NCBI GenBank assembly: GCA_002360635.1
Contig: DEQW01000001.1
Location: 287,583-351,582, forward strand
Origin: Flavobacteriaceae bacterium UBA3356
GTDB taxonomy: Bacteria > Bacteroidota > Bacteroidia > Flavobacteriales > Flavobacteriaceae
Direction: 5' to 3'
DNA: 64,000 nt
The position numbers and the translations under genes were made by a program. A model generated the notes under the pieces. It saw nothing but the letters and a program-made list of their open reading frames with translations. It was not told where the DNA came from and did no database searches. Of this stretch, positions 33,143 to 41,321 are shown piece by piece (the stretch's first letter is position 1; each line of letters opens with the position of its first letter).

Positions 33143-34296
33143 TGTAATTTTCCTTTTAAAGCCAAAACAGGATTCATTTTTGCAATCTTCCTAGCTGGCA
33201 AATAACTCACGATAGTTGCAGAAATAGTCACCAAAAGAATGGTGCCAACGATGAGTTGCAAGCCAAAAATTGGGTAAATTCTATCTGCCAAGGAAATACC
33301 CATTTCTTGAGAAGCCTGTGGCATTCCAATTCCCTTGGCGTTTAAAAAAATGAATAAGGGTATGCCATAAATACAGCCCACAATCATTGCTAAAAAACTG
33401 TACATACTGCCTTCAACAGTAAACAATCGCACCACTTGTAAACGAGTCATTCCTAATGCAATGTAGGTGCCTATTTCCTTTTGTCTTCTGAAAATGGAAA
33501 GTACCTGTGTATCAAAAATGGCGAGTAAGGCAATGGCAAGTAGTAGGATATATAATATTGAGGAACTGTATTTTTTCATACTGATGATGTCATCTAGATT
33601 TTGAAGCATTTCTGCCTGACTTTCAAAATTCCAGCCCTCAATAGGGACGTGTTCATAATTGGAATTGGCAATGGCCAAGGTGGCGTGATTATGCAAGCCT
33701 GTCATTTCCCAAAGCGTTTCAATGGGCAGCCAAATTTGTCCGCTATCCACACTTGCCACAGTAGTATCAAAAATATCTACTATCGTGATATTAGACGCAT
33801 CAAAGGTGCCGTTCTTATCCCGCCACCGCAACAACACTTGGTCGCCAACTTTTAGCTGGGCAGCCTCAGCCATACGATTTCCTATAATGGCCGGAAATTG
33901 AGCGGTACTTGTTGTAAAGGCTTCCGTTGGAATTTTAATTGTGCCCTGTTCTTTGTCAATTCCTTTTAATAAAACGGACATCATTCTACCTTCGGGGTAA
34001 ATGTTTCCCTGTTGGACAAGGATAGGTGTGACATTCTTCACTTTTGAAGGAATTTCGGCGTGACCGTCTTGTAAGGTAAACGCATCGTAAGGGTCGTAGG
34101 CATCGTTTTGTAAATGGCCGTGGCCATATTCCCAAGCAATGGAATCTGTTCTTGACTGTCTGTTCCAGCCGTCCATTAAACCATTAAAAAATATGATAAT
34201 GACAAAGGCAAACGATAATACTGCCACATTGAGCCAAGTGCGCAAGCCTGCACCCATTAAATTTTTATAGGCTATTTGAAATGCAAGTTTCATCAT
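33139..34296 (-). CDS. LolC/E-like ABC permease, first copy of a pair
   Basis: The 385-residue permease has a first helix (NVAVLSFAFVIIIFFNGLMDGW), a periplasmic region (about 40-240) and three C-terminal helices ending YLPARKIAKMNPVLALKGKL, the FtsX/LolC signature. It overlaps both neighbours by 4 bases, so all three transporter genes are translationally coupled. Substrate probably a lipid or lipoprotein, since a LolA-like protein closes the operon. Confidence 0.88.
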   Translation of the reverse strand: MMKLAFQIAYKNLMGAGLRTWLNVAVLSFAFVIIIFFNGLMDGWNRQSRTDSIAWEYGHGHLQNDAYDPYDAFTLQDGHAEIPSKVKNVTPILVQQGNIYPEGRMMSVLLKGIDKEQGTIKIPTEAFTTSTAQFPAIIGNRMAEAAQLKVGDQVLLRWRDKNGTFDASNITIVDIFDTTVASVDSGQIWLPIETLWEMTGLHNHATLAIANSNYEHVPIEGWNFESQAEMLQNLDDIISMKKYSSSILYILLLAIALLAIFDTQVLSIFRRQKEIGTYIALGMTRLQVVRLFTVEGSMYSFLAMIVGCIYGIPLFIFLNAKGIGMPQASQEMGISLADRIYPIFGLQLIVGTILLVTISATIVSYLPARKIAKMNPVLALKGKLQ

Positions 34297-35000
34297 TGAT
34301 ACGCTTCTTTTACAATTATTTCATCTTCTTCTACAGAACCATCACGTAAATGCACAATTCTATTTAGATATTTCATCACTTTTTCATCGTGGGTAGAGAA
34401 TAAAAATGTGGTGTCCAGTTCCTTGTTTAATTTCTTCATCATTTTAAGAATGATATGTGCATTTTCGGCATCCAGATTTGCTGTGGGCTCATCTGCAATC
34501 AACAATTCTGGTCGCTTGACCATCGCTCTTGCAATGGCGACTCGCTGACCTTCACCACCCGAAATCTTATCTGGTTTTTTATCTGCAATGGCTGTTAATC
34601 CCACCCATTCCAAAGCTTCCATTACCATTTTATGACGTTTCGCTTTACTATGGTTTTGAAGCAGTAGGGCAAACTCAACATTTTCGTACACCGTGTAAAC
34701 AGGCAATAAATTATATACCTGAAAGATGAAGCCAATATGATGGTTGCGAAGTGCTGCCGATTCTTTATGCGATAGTTTTGCAATGTCCTTGTTCATTACA
34801 AGGGCTTGCCCTTCCGTAGGGCTGTCTAAGGACCCAATGATGTTGAGCAAGGTAGTTTTGCCTGAACCGCTTGGGCCTACAAAACCAGCAAATTCACCCT
34901 TTTTAAAGTCCAAGTTAATGTCTTTTAAAGCCGTAAACTCGCCTTCACCAACTTTAAAGCGTTTGGTAATGTTTTTAAGACTAATAATTGTGCTGTTCAT
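34293..35000 (-). CDS. LolD-like ABC transporter ATP-binding protein
   Basis: The 235-residue ATPase has Walker A GPSGSGKTTLLNIIG, Q-loop FIFQVYNLLPVYTVYENV, a signature ISGGEGQRVAIARAM, Walker B LLIADEPTANLD and the H-loop FSTHDEKV, all intact. The LolD/MacB family is clear. The signature reads SGGEG in place of SGGQQ, a minor change. It follows the barrel gene by 11 bases and powers the two permeases that follow. Confidence 0.92.
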   Translation of the reverse strand: MNSTIISLKNITKRFKVGEGEFTALKDINLDFKKGEFAGFVGPSGSGKTTLLNIIGSLDSPTEGQALVMNKDIAKLSHKESAALRNHHIGFIFQVYNLLPVYTVYENVEFALLLQNHSKAKRHKMVMEALEWVGLTAIADKKPDKISGGEGQRVAIARAMVKRPELLIADEPTANLDAENAHIILKMMKKLNKELDTTFLFSTHDEKVMKYLNRIVHLRDGSVEEDEIIVKEAYQ

Positions 35001-35011
35001 AGATAATTGTT

Positions 35012-36148
35012 TTAATGGTTGTACACTAGCATTACCCGAATGCCTGGCCCTGAAAAATTGTTGACTAAATTGTTTTGCTGTATGCCCTGTTGTGTTTCAG
35101 CATTGTAATAAGCCATTGCATAACCAGTTATTTTTTTGAATTGATGCTCATAATTTATTAGAACGGTATTGGTATTATTTTCCCAATCGTAGTAATAAAA
35201 AGCACTTAGGGTATCGAAAAAACCAAGCGGATAATTAGTTGAAAATGCTGAAACATTAGCCACATTGTTGAATTCAAAAGCGCTTTCATCAAAAGAACTG
35301 ATTAGATGTTCTGCGGTAATATTTAACCCATTTCCTATGGCGAAGGTATAATCACTACCAATGTTCAGTAAGGATTGATGCGTTAACAAACCAATATTTT
35401 CGCTTTTTTTGCTGTAGGTTGCCTCAATCCATAAACCTATGGTAACATCCCACTTGGCATCTATTCCGTATTTGTTTTCGGTAATACCATCAAGCATTTC
35501 CAGTCCAGGGAAGGTTGCTGTATTGACTGTTCTGTGGTGGTATGATAGTCCAATTTCACCACGCGGGACCGGATGTTGAATGCGGCCACCAAATTCAGGT
35601 TTTCTATCATTGGTTTCCAAGGCATCAAAACCTCGTGTTCTTTCATTTCCGTATAAACCCCAAACCCAGATATTAGCATTGTTCAAAAAATAATAACGCG
35701 CCAAGACACCATACACGCCATTGGTGAGCTGTAAAGGGTCTCGTGGGTCAATTTGGTTGAACCATTGAAGCGGACGCAACAAAGTAGCCACACCAAAATC
35801 TATTTTTTGAAGTCCAGCACGTACCTCAAATTTTTTGCGGGAATACCGTGCCCAGATGCGGTATGGATCAATATCTGTATTGGTTTCTGATGCACTAAAA
35901 GGATGAAAAAGAATTGAGCCAGCCAAATTTGCTGAAGCCTCAAAATCTATAGATTGAACAGAATCCAATTTTACCGTATAAGAAACCTCTGGTATATACC
36001 GCGCACCTGCAAACCAGTCTAAATCGTTATCTGGACTAAAACTTGTCAGGGCAGAAAACTGTCCTTGAAAATCCATAGCATCCTGTGCGATCACTTCACT
36101 AAATGAGCACAATAACAATGCAAAAGCAAGTATAACTAATTTTATCAT
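35012..36148 (-). CDS. Outer-membrane beta-barrel protein of the ABC/LolA operon
   Basis: The 378-residue protein has a signal peptide (cleavage after EVIAQ) and long runs of alternating aromatic and polar residues, typical of a beta-barrel (for example PYRIWARYSRKKFEVRAGLQKIDFG). Such barrels are found next to COG2834 lipoprotein-sorting proteins and exporters, possibly as the outer-membrane exit or receptor for the exported lipid. It begins the operon that contains the LolCDE-like transporter and LolA-like protein, behind an Fnr-like site. No enzyme motif is visible. Confidence 0.75.
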   Translation of the reverse strand: MIKLVILAFALLLCSFSEVIAQDAMDFQGQFSALTSFSPDNDLDWFAGARYIPEVSYTVKLDSVQSIDFEASANLAGSILFHPFSASETNTDIDPYRIWARYSRKKFEVRAGLQKIDFGVATLLRPLQWFNQIDPRDPLQLTNGVYGVLARYYFLNNANIWVWGLYGNERTRGFDALETNDRKPEFGGRIQHPVPRGEIGLSYHHRTVNTATFPGLEMLDGITENKYGIDAKWDVTIGLWIEATYSKKSENIGLLTHQSLLNIGSDYTFAIGNGLNITAEHLISSFDESAFEFNNVANVSAFSTNYPLGFFDTLSAFYYYDWENNTNTVLINYEHQFKKITGYAMAYYNAETQQGIQQNNLVNNFSGPGIRVMLVYNH

Positions 36149-36183
36149 AACGAGTTAAAAACTGAACGACAAGTGATTAAATA

Positions 36184-36226
36184 CAAAATTACAAAGCTTA
36201 AGGTAGAATTTTGATGATGTATGTCA
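36184..36226 (-). promoter_or_regulatory. Promoter of the barrel-ABC-LolA operon with an Fnr-like site
   Basis: TGATGTATGTCA (36215-36226) is centred 29.5 bp upstream of the minus-strand -7 box TAATTTTG (complement of 36184-36191). The spacing is exactly that of the other island promoters. No clear second site is seen further upstream. Confidence 0.7.
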
Positions 36227-36291
36227 TTGAGGCAGGAATACCTTTGAAAAGGTTTCAAAAGCAACCCTAAATGCACCAGTTTTTCTGTTAA

Positions 36292-37311
36292 TTATTTCTT
36301 CTTCCCTGCAAACGGGTCAATAGAAATTCCTATTTGAAAATATCCTGTTGCATCCTGATTATTCTCATAGATAAAATCCTGCGTGGGTTCTGCTTTTTCG
36401 GTCAAGCGATTACTGATGAAGTTTTGCAATCCACCTTGAAAAGTCCCTATGAGATAATCGCTAATGCGATGTTCATAGATAATTCCAGATTTTATTTCAA
36501 GCTGGCTGTACTCAAAGGTGTCGGCAAAGCCTGGACTATCTACATTTACATAAAAACCCGTGCTGCCAAAGGTGCTACCTATTGAAAAACGACCATTGTT
36601 GCCCACAAATCGTCTAAACAATAACCGTTGTGGCAGGATAAAATCCACTTCCCATTTAGAGTTTTTAAATTTATGATTATAAGAGAATGTTGGAAAAAAT
36701 GGCAATTGTGATGTTGGGTCAACAAAAACTATGGCACCCAGCGTTATGGTTGTACGCTGGGTTCTTTTTATGATAAACGATAAGCCCACTAAACCTTTAA
36801 TACGCTCAAAACCCTTATCGTTACCATCTACAATGAACGATGCATTATAAATAACTGGTTTTTTAAACAAGGTTGAAAAATAGGTAGAACTTAACGCTGC
36901 AGAAAAGTTATGAAACCCTACAATGCCATTTTGCTCAAACACATTGGTTGTAGATGTATTGTCCAGCCCATCAAATTCAAACTCATTGAATTGATAGTTA
37001 AGAGAGCCCGTTAAGGTCCATTTTCTGGTTTTATATAGCGGAATATTTGCAGCGGCTGAAAAGGTTTGCTGTGCTTTAATATCACCTTCTTGAAACGCTT
37101 CCCCAAATAATTCTGAATCAAAATTTCTGGATAGACTTTGTCCATATTCAAAATTTAAGAATCGGGTTCTGGGAAATTTTTCTTTTATTCCAACAACTGT
37201 TTTTTGTTTTAAGGAATCAGTTGGTTGCTTAGTTTTTTCTGTTGATTGTGAAAAAATTGTTGTAGTTGCTAATACTAGTAAGCAAAATGTTAGATAGTTG
37301 ATTTTATTCAT
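36292..37311 (-). CDS. DUF6268-type outer-membrane beta-barrel protein
   Basis: The 339-residue protein has a signal peptide (cleavage after TTIFSQ) and a Bacteroidota barrel with blocks such as RFLNFEYGQSLSRNFDSEL, SLNYQFNEFEFDGLDN, and KPVIYNASFIVDGNDKGFERIKGLVGLSFIIKRTQRTTITLGAIVF, resembling the DUF6268 family. Function unknown. An overlapping small ORF ends in ATGA at its start, so it may be coupled to it. A run of about 90 bases upstream of the barrel-ABC operon separates the two. Confidence 0.7.
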   Translation of the reverse strand: MNKINYLTFCLLVLATTTIFSQSTEKTKQPTDSLKQKTVVGIKEKFPRTRFLNFEYGQSLSRNFDSELFGEAFQEGDIKAQQTFSAAANIPLYKTRKWTLTGSLNYQFNEFEFDGLDNTSTTNVFEQNGIVGFHNFSAALSSTYFSTLFKKPVIYNASFIVDGNDKGFERIKGLVGLSFIIKRTQRTTITLGAIVFVDPTSQLPFFPTFSYNHKFKNSKWEVDFILPQRLLFRRFVGNNGRFSIGSTFGSTGFYVNVDSPGFADTFEYSQLEIKSGIIYEHRISDYLIGTFQGGLQNFISNRLTEKAEPTQDFIYENNQDATGYFQIGISIDPFAGKKK

Positions 37312-37421
37312 TTTGTGGTTTTGATTCTTTTGGGATTATTATTCTGAAAATTAATTTCTGAATTCATTAATTGAATTAGGACATAGATCATTATTACAAT
37401 GCCAATAAAATTGGAATACAT
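37308..37421 (-). CDS. Possible 37-residue single-pass membrane peptide
   Basis: From the ATG at 37421 the frame encodes a hydrophobic helix (FIGIVIMIYVLIQLM) followed by a polar basic tail, and its stop overlaps the start of the DUF6268 gene by 4 bases (ATGA). There is no strong ribosome binding site and the frame is open further upstream inside the MscS gene. This could be a real coupled small protein or chance. Confidence 0.3.
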   Translation of the reverse strand: MYSNFIGIVIMIYVLIQLMNSEINFQNNNPKRIKTTK

Positions 37422-37443
37422 AGAAGATATTGAGACATCATTT

Positions 37444-38550
37444 TTATGTTTTATTTTTAATAAGGTTTGGGTTATTTTCCTTAAATACCAACGTTCTATG
37501 CGGAAAAGGAATCTCAATACCTTCATTCTCAAAGCGTTTTTTTATGCTCTCGTACAAATCGCACTTCATTACAAAAGCATCTGTAAAATTGCTCGCCCAA
37601 GCCCAAGCACGTAAGGTTACCGAAGAATCGTCCAAACTGATTACCCTTACAATGACTTTTTTCACGTTGTTATACTTATCTAATTCAGATCTGTTGTCTA
37701 TAAGATTAGGATGGTCTTCACATTCTTCTCTCATAATGTGTTTTGCCAAATTAACATCGCTATCATAGGAAATTCCTATTTCAATCCATTGGCAACACAT
37801 ACGTTCGCCAAGGTCATAATTGATAAGCTTTTCTTTGTTAATGATAGCGTTAGGAATGACAATCATCTTGTTTTCGTAATTACGAATGACGGTATGGCGA
37901 AGGGTAATATCGGTAACGGTACCCACCATAGTATCCGTGACCTTAATGATGTCGCCTATTTTAAAGGGTTTGAAAAAAATGATAAAAAGCCCACCCACTA
38001 AATTTGAAAGTGCTTCTTGTGATGCAACACCTGCCACTACCGCGAGTATTCCTGCACCACCCAGTGCTGTCGCCGCAAAACTGCGCATAGACTCAAAAGC
38101 GAGTAAAATGAAAATTCCCCCTAAAAAATAAACACCGAAAATGGCTATGTACCTTAAAAACTTATAGCTGGTCGTATCCTCATTTTGAGCGGTGCGTTCC
38201 TTGATTTTGCGTTTAAACCAAGTTTGAACGAGTGATACAGCAACCAGCGTAATTACAGCAACAATACCCAGGTACAACACGAGATTAAAATTCTCGGTAG
38301 CTACTTTATATTGTTCCTTATCTATGAATATGAACGTAAGTGCCATTATCCCCAAAACAATCCAGAGTGCATTGAGTATTTTTTGTATCAAATGGATGGT
38401 TACTGGTTCTTCATTGGGATGCTTTCTGCGATAACGCTTTTCCAACCAGTTGTGAAACAATTTTGTGATGAAACGTAATAGCACTACTATGCCGATAACG
38501 ATAACCGCATAGATAATGGCTTGTTTATAGGTTTCCCAGAATGAACTCAT
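37444..38550 (-). CDS. MscS-family mechanosensitive channel
   Basis: The 368-residue protein has an N-terminal helix (AIIYAVIVIGIVVLLRF), two further membrane spans (about 55-110), and the pore helix with GGAGILAVVAGVASQEALSNLVGGLFIIFFKPFKIGDIIKV, the MscS signature. A C-terminal mixed beta domain follows (IVIPNAIINKEKLIN). It opens under membrane tension to release ions during hypo-osmotic shock. Its start shares one base with the preceding small gene, so they are coupled. Confidence 0.92.
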   Translation of the reverse strand: MSSFWETYKQAIIYAVIVIGIVVLLRFITKLFHNWLEKRYRRKHPNEEPVTIHLIQKILNALWIVLGIMALTFIFIDKEQYKVATENFNLVLYLGIVAVITLVAVSLVQTWFKRKIKERTAQNEDTTSYKFLRYIAIFGVYFLGGIFILLAFESMRSFAATALGGAGILAVVAGVASQEALSNLVGGLFIIFFKPFKIGDIIKVTDTMVGTVTDITLRHTVIRNYENKMIVIPNAIINKEKLINYDLGERMCCQWIEIGISYDSDVNLAKHIMREECEDHPNLIDNRSELDKYNNVKKVIVRVISLDDSSVTLRAWAWASNFTDAFVMKCDLYESIKKRFENEGIEIPFPHRTLVFKENNPNLIKNKT

Positions 38551-38786
38551 TAGACTATAGTTGAATTAATAGTATAGGTATATGACATTGATTGTTTTCT
38601 ATTTGACATTTCAGAAAGGAACATTTTCTTGGTAGCAGTTGTAATATCAAAAACAATTTCACTTTTAGAACTGTTTTGCATTGCATCTATAAAAAATAAT
38701 ATGCGTTGCAAATCTGCTTCCGTATAAGTGTCCATTATACGAACTGCCAACTTCGGTTTTTTGCTTTGTGTGTAATAGAACATAAA
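38550..38786 (-). CDS. Small hypothetical protein upstream of MscS
   Basis: The reading from the ATG at 38786 gives 78 residues (a longer form from 38834 is possible). The sequence FYYTQSKKPKLAVRIMDTYTEADLQRILFFIDAMQNSSK has no family I recognise, and no signal or membrane segment is evident. It ends in the MscS start codon. Expression is supported only by tight coupling. Confidence 0.45.
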   Translation of the reverse strand, partial: FMFYYTQSKKPKLAVRIMDTYTEADLQRILFFIDAMQNSSKSEIVFDITTATKKMFLSEMSNRKQSMSYTYTINSTIV

Positions 38787-38867
38787 ATTTTCTTTTTTGG
38801 GGGTTCTCAAACCTTTTAGTAAACCATAAACCATTCATCTGAAAAAAACCTAAAAGGCTTGGAACCA

Positions 38868-39086
38868 CTATAATTTATCTTGATAAAAAACGATTGGTTG
38901 TCTTGTCGTAACTTGACGTTGTAAGTTTTTCTTGTTGCTTTCAAAGCATTCAAGGTTATTACTATTTTCAACTTCACAATTGATAGTTTCTTCAATCGTA
39001 TTTAAGGTAATTGCTTCTTGAGCAAGCGCTATCGAAGACACGAGTGAGAGCGTTATACCAATTATCCATTTAACGAGTGTAATCAT
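38868..39086 (-). CDS. Small secreted protein, unknown
   Basis: The 72-residue product has a clear signal peptide (WIIGITLSLVSSIALAQ), leaving a mature peptide of about 50 residues with two Cys (INCEVE and LECFES) that could form a disulfide. I do not recognise the family. It follows the GbsR/MarR-type regulator gene; a 20-bp inverted repeat lies in the gap (39113-39132), so it may be its target. Confidence 0.6.
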   Translation of the reverse strand: MITLVKWIIGITLSLVSSIALAQEAITLNTIEETINCEVENSNNLECFESNKKNLQRQVTTRQPIVFYQDKL

Positions 39087-39112
39087 TTCTTTTTGTTTAT
39101 TTTATTTTAGTT

Positions 39113-39132
39113 AGTTCAGAATTAAAAGAACT
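39113..39132. promoter_or_regulatory. Candidate GbsR/MarR operator, copy 1
   Basis: AGTTC-N10-GAACT, a 20-bp inverted repeat lying between the regulator gene and the small secreted protein gene. The same pattern with the same spacing recurs at 40494-40513. Confidence 0.5.
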
Positions 39133-39157
39133 CAATTTGACAAAAAAATAGTCATTG

Positions 39158-39616
39158 CTATTTTTTCCAGTTTTTTATAATTTTAATGCTTTCTTTTTGA
39201 TAGTAAGCAATGAATTCTGTGAGCTCTTTTAGCTGCTCATTAAATTCCTTGGTATCCTTTGTTCTGTTTTTTAGAATATCCTTGAGTAGCTCATTATAGC
39301 CCGTAAGTCCATTCATACTATCCATAAAGGCATTTTGCCACTGCCCCATTTTTGAGTAAAAATAACGCTTGCGGTCACCAGGCTTGGTTTTATAGCCTAT
39401 GCGTTTTAACATCAACAAATTATTTACAGCATTACTGGTTGCACTTTTGCTTAATCCTAAAGCTTCTCTTATATCGTCAAAGGTAAGCTCTACGGTATCA
39501 GAAATGGTCAACAAAGCATTTACCCGTGCCGAAGCTGGCGAAAGCCCCATATTTTCTTGAACTACACCAAAACTCTCAATGAGTTCTTTTTGTTTGTCTG
39601 TTAATGTATTGCTCAT
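39158..39616 (-). CDS. GbsR/MarR-type transcriptional regulator
   Basis: The 152-residue protein has a winged helix (residues about 25-90: GLSPASARVNALLTISDTVELTFDDIREALGLSKSATSNAVNNLLMLKRIGYKTKPGDRKRYFY), in the style of GbsR-like regulators, followed by a helical dimerisation tail. GbsR proteins respond to osmolytes such as choline in Bacillus, but Bacteroidota members have varied roles. It lies between an MscS/osmotic group and a SpoIIAA-like gene. Two inverted repeats flank it. Confidence 0.8.
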   Translation of the reverse strand: MSNTLTDKQKELIESFGVVQENMGLSPASARVNALLTISDTVELTFDDIREALGLSKSATSNAVNNLLMLKRIGYKTKPGDRKRYFYSKMGQWQNAFMDSMNGLTGYNELLKDILKNRTKDTKEFNEQLKELTEFIAYYQKESIKIIKNWKK

Positions 39617-39665
39617 AATGTTTAGTTCTGTGCTGGCCTTTCTTCAATTAATCCTTATATTTCAG

Positions 39666-40421
39666 TTATTCTGTTATCCAGTTTTTGGCCTTATCCAATT
39701 CCTTCATTTCAAAAAATTTCATGTCTAACCCAGGTGTTATAAAATCACCAACGCTTGCAAATGTTTTTATCCACTTTGCATCAGAAACAACAGCATATTT
39801 TTTAATGTTACCTATCGCTTTGAAATCAATTTTTATTCCTTGTACTAATGCTTTAAAACTATCTATAGAAGGAAACGAATCAAAAACTACCATAATGTTA
39901 AGTTTTTCGCTTTTTTCTCCATCACTAATCAAGTTGTACAAGGCAGTCATAGCTGCGTGATTCACTTTATCGTGATTAATATGCACTTGATAAGCTCTTG
40001 GGCTTAGTTTCTCAATTTCGATATTTGAATTATAATCTTCTATATCGTATTCCTTTATGACTCCTTTATTGAGCCAATTGATTGCTTCCTTTCGTTCATC
40101 TTCGTCAAATACTTTCATAGGAATACTTGGCGTGAGAAAATTTCCCACTGAAACAGCATTTTCCAACCAATCATTATCCGTCAAAATTGCATATTTTTCT
40201 ACAACATTAAGTGCATTTGCTTTCATACTCCAAATCTCATCTAATGATGATAAACCTTTTGGCATTGGCATTTCATCAATTACACCCAGTAATTTTATCT
40301 TTTGTCCATTCTCTTTAAATTCCTTAAAGGCTTTACTCAATATATCAGCATCTTCTTCAGTCAATTTCCCCGTTGTCTCGAATTCGTAAATCTCTGTGTT
40401 TTCAATTTTCCTTAATTCCAT
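39666..40421 (-). CDS. SpoIIAA-like two-domain protein
   Basis: I start at the ATG at 40421: the -7 box TATATTTG (complement of 40476-40483) would make the longer start at 40478 lie upstream of transcription. The 251-residue product holds two SpoIIAA-like units, each closing with the recurring pattern FLTPSIPMKVFDEDERKEAINWL and FITPGLDMKFFEMKELDKAKNWI. Function unknown. It is a relative of the DUF5661 fusion at 24173. A candidate operator for the adjacent GbsR-type regulator lies just upstream of its promoter box. Confidence 0.75.
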   Translation of the reverse strand: MELRKIENTEIYEFETTGKLTEEDADILSKAFKEFKENGQKIKLLGVIDEMPMPKGLSSLDEIWSMKANALNVVEKYAILTDNDWLENAVSVGNFLTPSIPMKVFDEDERKEAINWLNKGVIKEYDIEDYNSNIEIEKLSPRAYQVHINHDKVNHAAMTALYNLISDGEKSEKLNIMVVFDSFPSIDSFKALVQGIKIDFKAIGNIKKYAVVSDAKWIKTFASVGDFITPGLDMKFFEMKELDKAKNWITE

Positions 40422-40475
40422 TTCTTCTAATTTAAATGTTCGTAATTTATTTTTTGATTTTGCAGAGATCAAATA

Positions 40476-40513
40476 CAAATATAGGGTTTTTTTAGTTCTG
40501 TTAAAAGAGAACT
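40476..40513 (-). promoter_or_regulatory. Promoter and candidate GbsR/MarR operator, copy 2
   Basis: The minus-strand -7 box TATATTTG (40476-40483) is followed upstream by the inverted repeat AGTTC-N10-GAACT (40494-40513), which overlaps the expected -33 region. This location fits repression. Confidence 0.55.
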
Positions 40514-40606
40514 GATATGTTGTGTTTTATTTAACGAAATTTCTATCTCTTTACAAAATCTTCCAAAAAAATAAATTTCTAAAAAAATAGTTAATGTATT
40601 ATATTT

Positions 40607-40629
40607 TAATAGTAATACTATTATTTTTG
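40607..40629 (+). promoter_or_regulatory. TetR operator and promoter of the exporter operon
   Basis: A perfect 7-bp inverted repeat TAATAGT-AAT-ACTATTA (40607-40623) overlaps the -7 box TATTTTTG (40622-40629) 14 bases before the TetR-type gene. Autorepression of the whole operon is inferred. Confidence 0.65.
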
Positions 40630-40643
40630 CTAAAATTTTAAAA

Positions 40644-41318
40644 ATGGAAGAGTTATTAAAGAATTTACAAATAAGGGTAAATGAAAACTTATACCTAAAA
40701 GACCCCGAGTCTTCTTCTCTTGGAAAAAAAATAATTGAAAACAGCATTATCCTTATTGAAGAAATAGGTTTTGAAGGATTTACCTTCAAGAAATTGGGTG
40801 ATAGAATACAATCTCCCGAAGCATCAATATATCGTTATTTTGAAAACAAGCACAAGCTATTATTATATCTTACCAGTTGGTATTGGTCTTGGAAAGAGTA
40901 CCAGCTTGTTATAAAGACCTATAGTATACCAAATCCTCAAAAAAAGCTTGACCTTATTTTGGAAATCATAACACAATCTGTAGAAACTGATTCTAACTTT
41001 TCGCATATTAATGAGGTAAAGCTCAACACAATTGTTATTAATGAAAATTCAAAATCATTTCTTACAAAAGAAGTAGATGAAGATAACAAACAAGGTTATT
41101 TTTTAATATATAAGCGGCTTATAAATAGAATAAAAGATATAATCTTAGAGGTAAATCCCAACTATCCATTTCCTTCTTCATTGGCTAGTACTATCGTTGA
41201 TGGTTCTTTACACCAACACTTCTTAAAAAAACATTTTCCTACTATAACTGATTGCAACAAAGTTGTTTCTCCAACAGATTTTTACAAAAATTTAGTCTTT
41301 AAAACTTTAGATGTTTAA
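40644..41318 (+). CDS. TetR/AcrR-family regulator
   Basis: The 224-residue protein has a TetR-type DNA-binding domain after a 25-residue leader: IIENSIILIEEIGFEGFTFKKLGDRIQSPEASIYRYFENKHKLLLYL is the usual helix-turn-helix with YRYFxNK. The ligand domain is helical and unassigned. It is three bases upstream of the ABC exporter gene, so it regulates its own operon, likely via the palindrome at its promoter. Confidence 0.88.
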   Translation: MEELLKNLQIRVNENLYLKDPESSSLGKKIIENSIILIEEIGFEGFTFKKLGDRIQSPEASIYRYFENKHKLLLYLTSWYWSWKEYQLVIKTYSIPNPQKKLDLILEIITQSVETDSNFSHINEVKLNTIVINENSKSFLTKEVDEDNKQGYFLIYKRLINRIKDIILEVNPNYPFPSSLASTIVDGSLHQHFLKKHFPTITDCNKVVSPTDFYKNLVFKTLDV

Positions 41319-41321
41319 GCT

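Noticed and set aside
40422..40478. Upstream start of the SpoIIAA-like protein
   Set aside because: The promoter box at 40476-40483 puts transcription start inside this extension.
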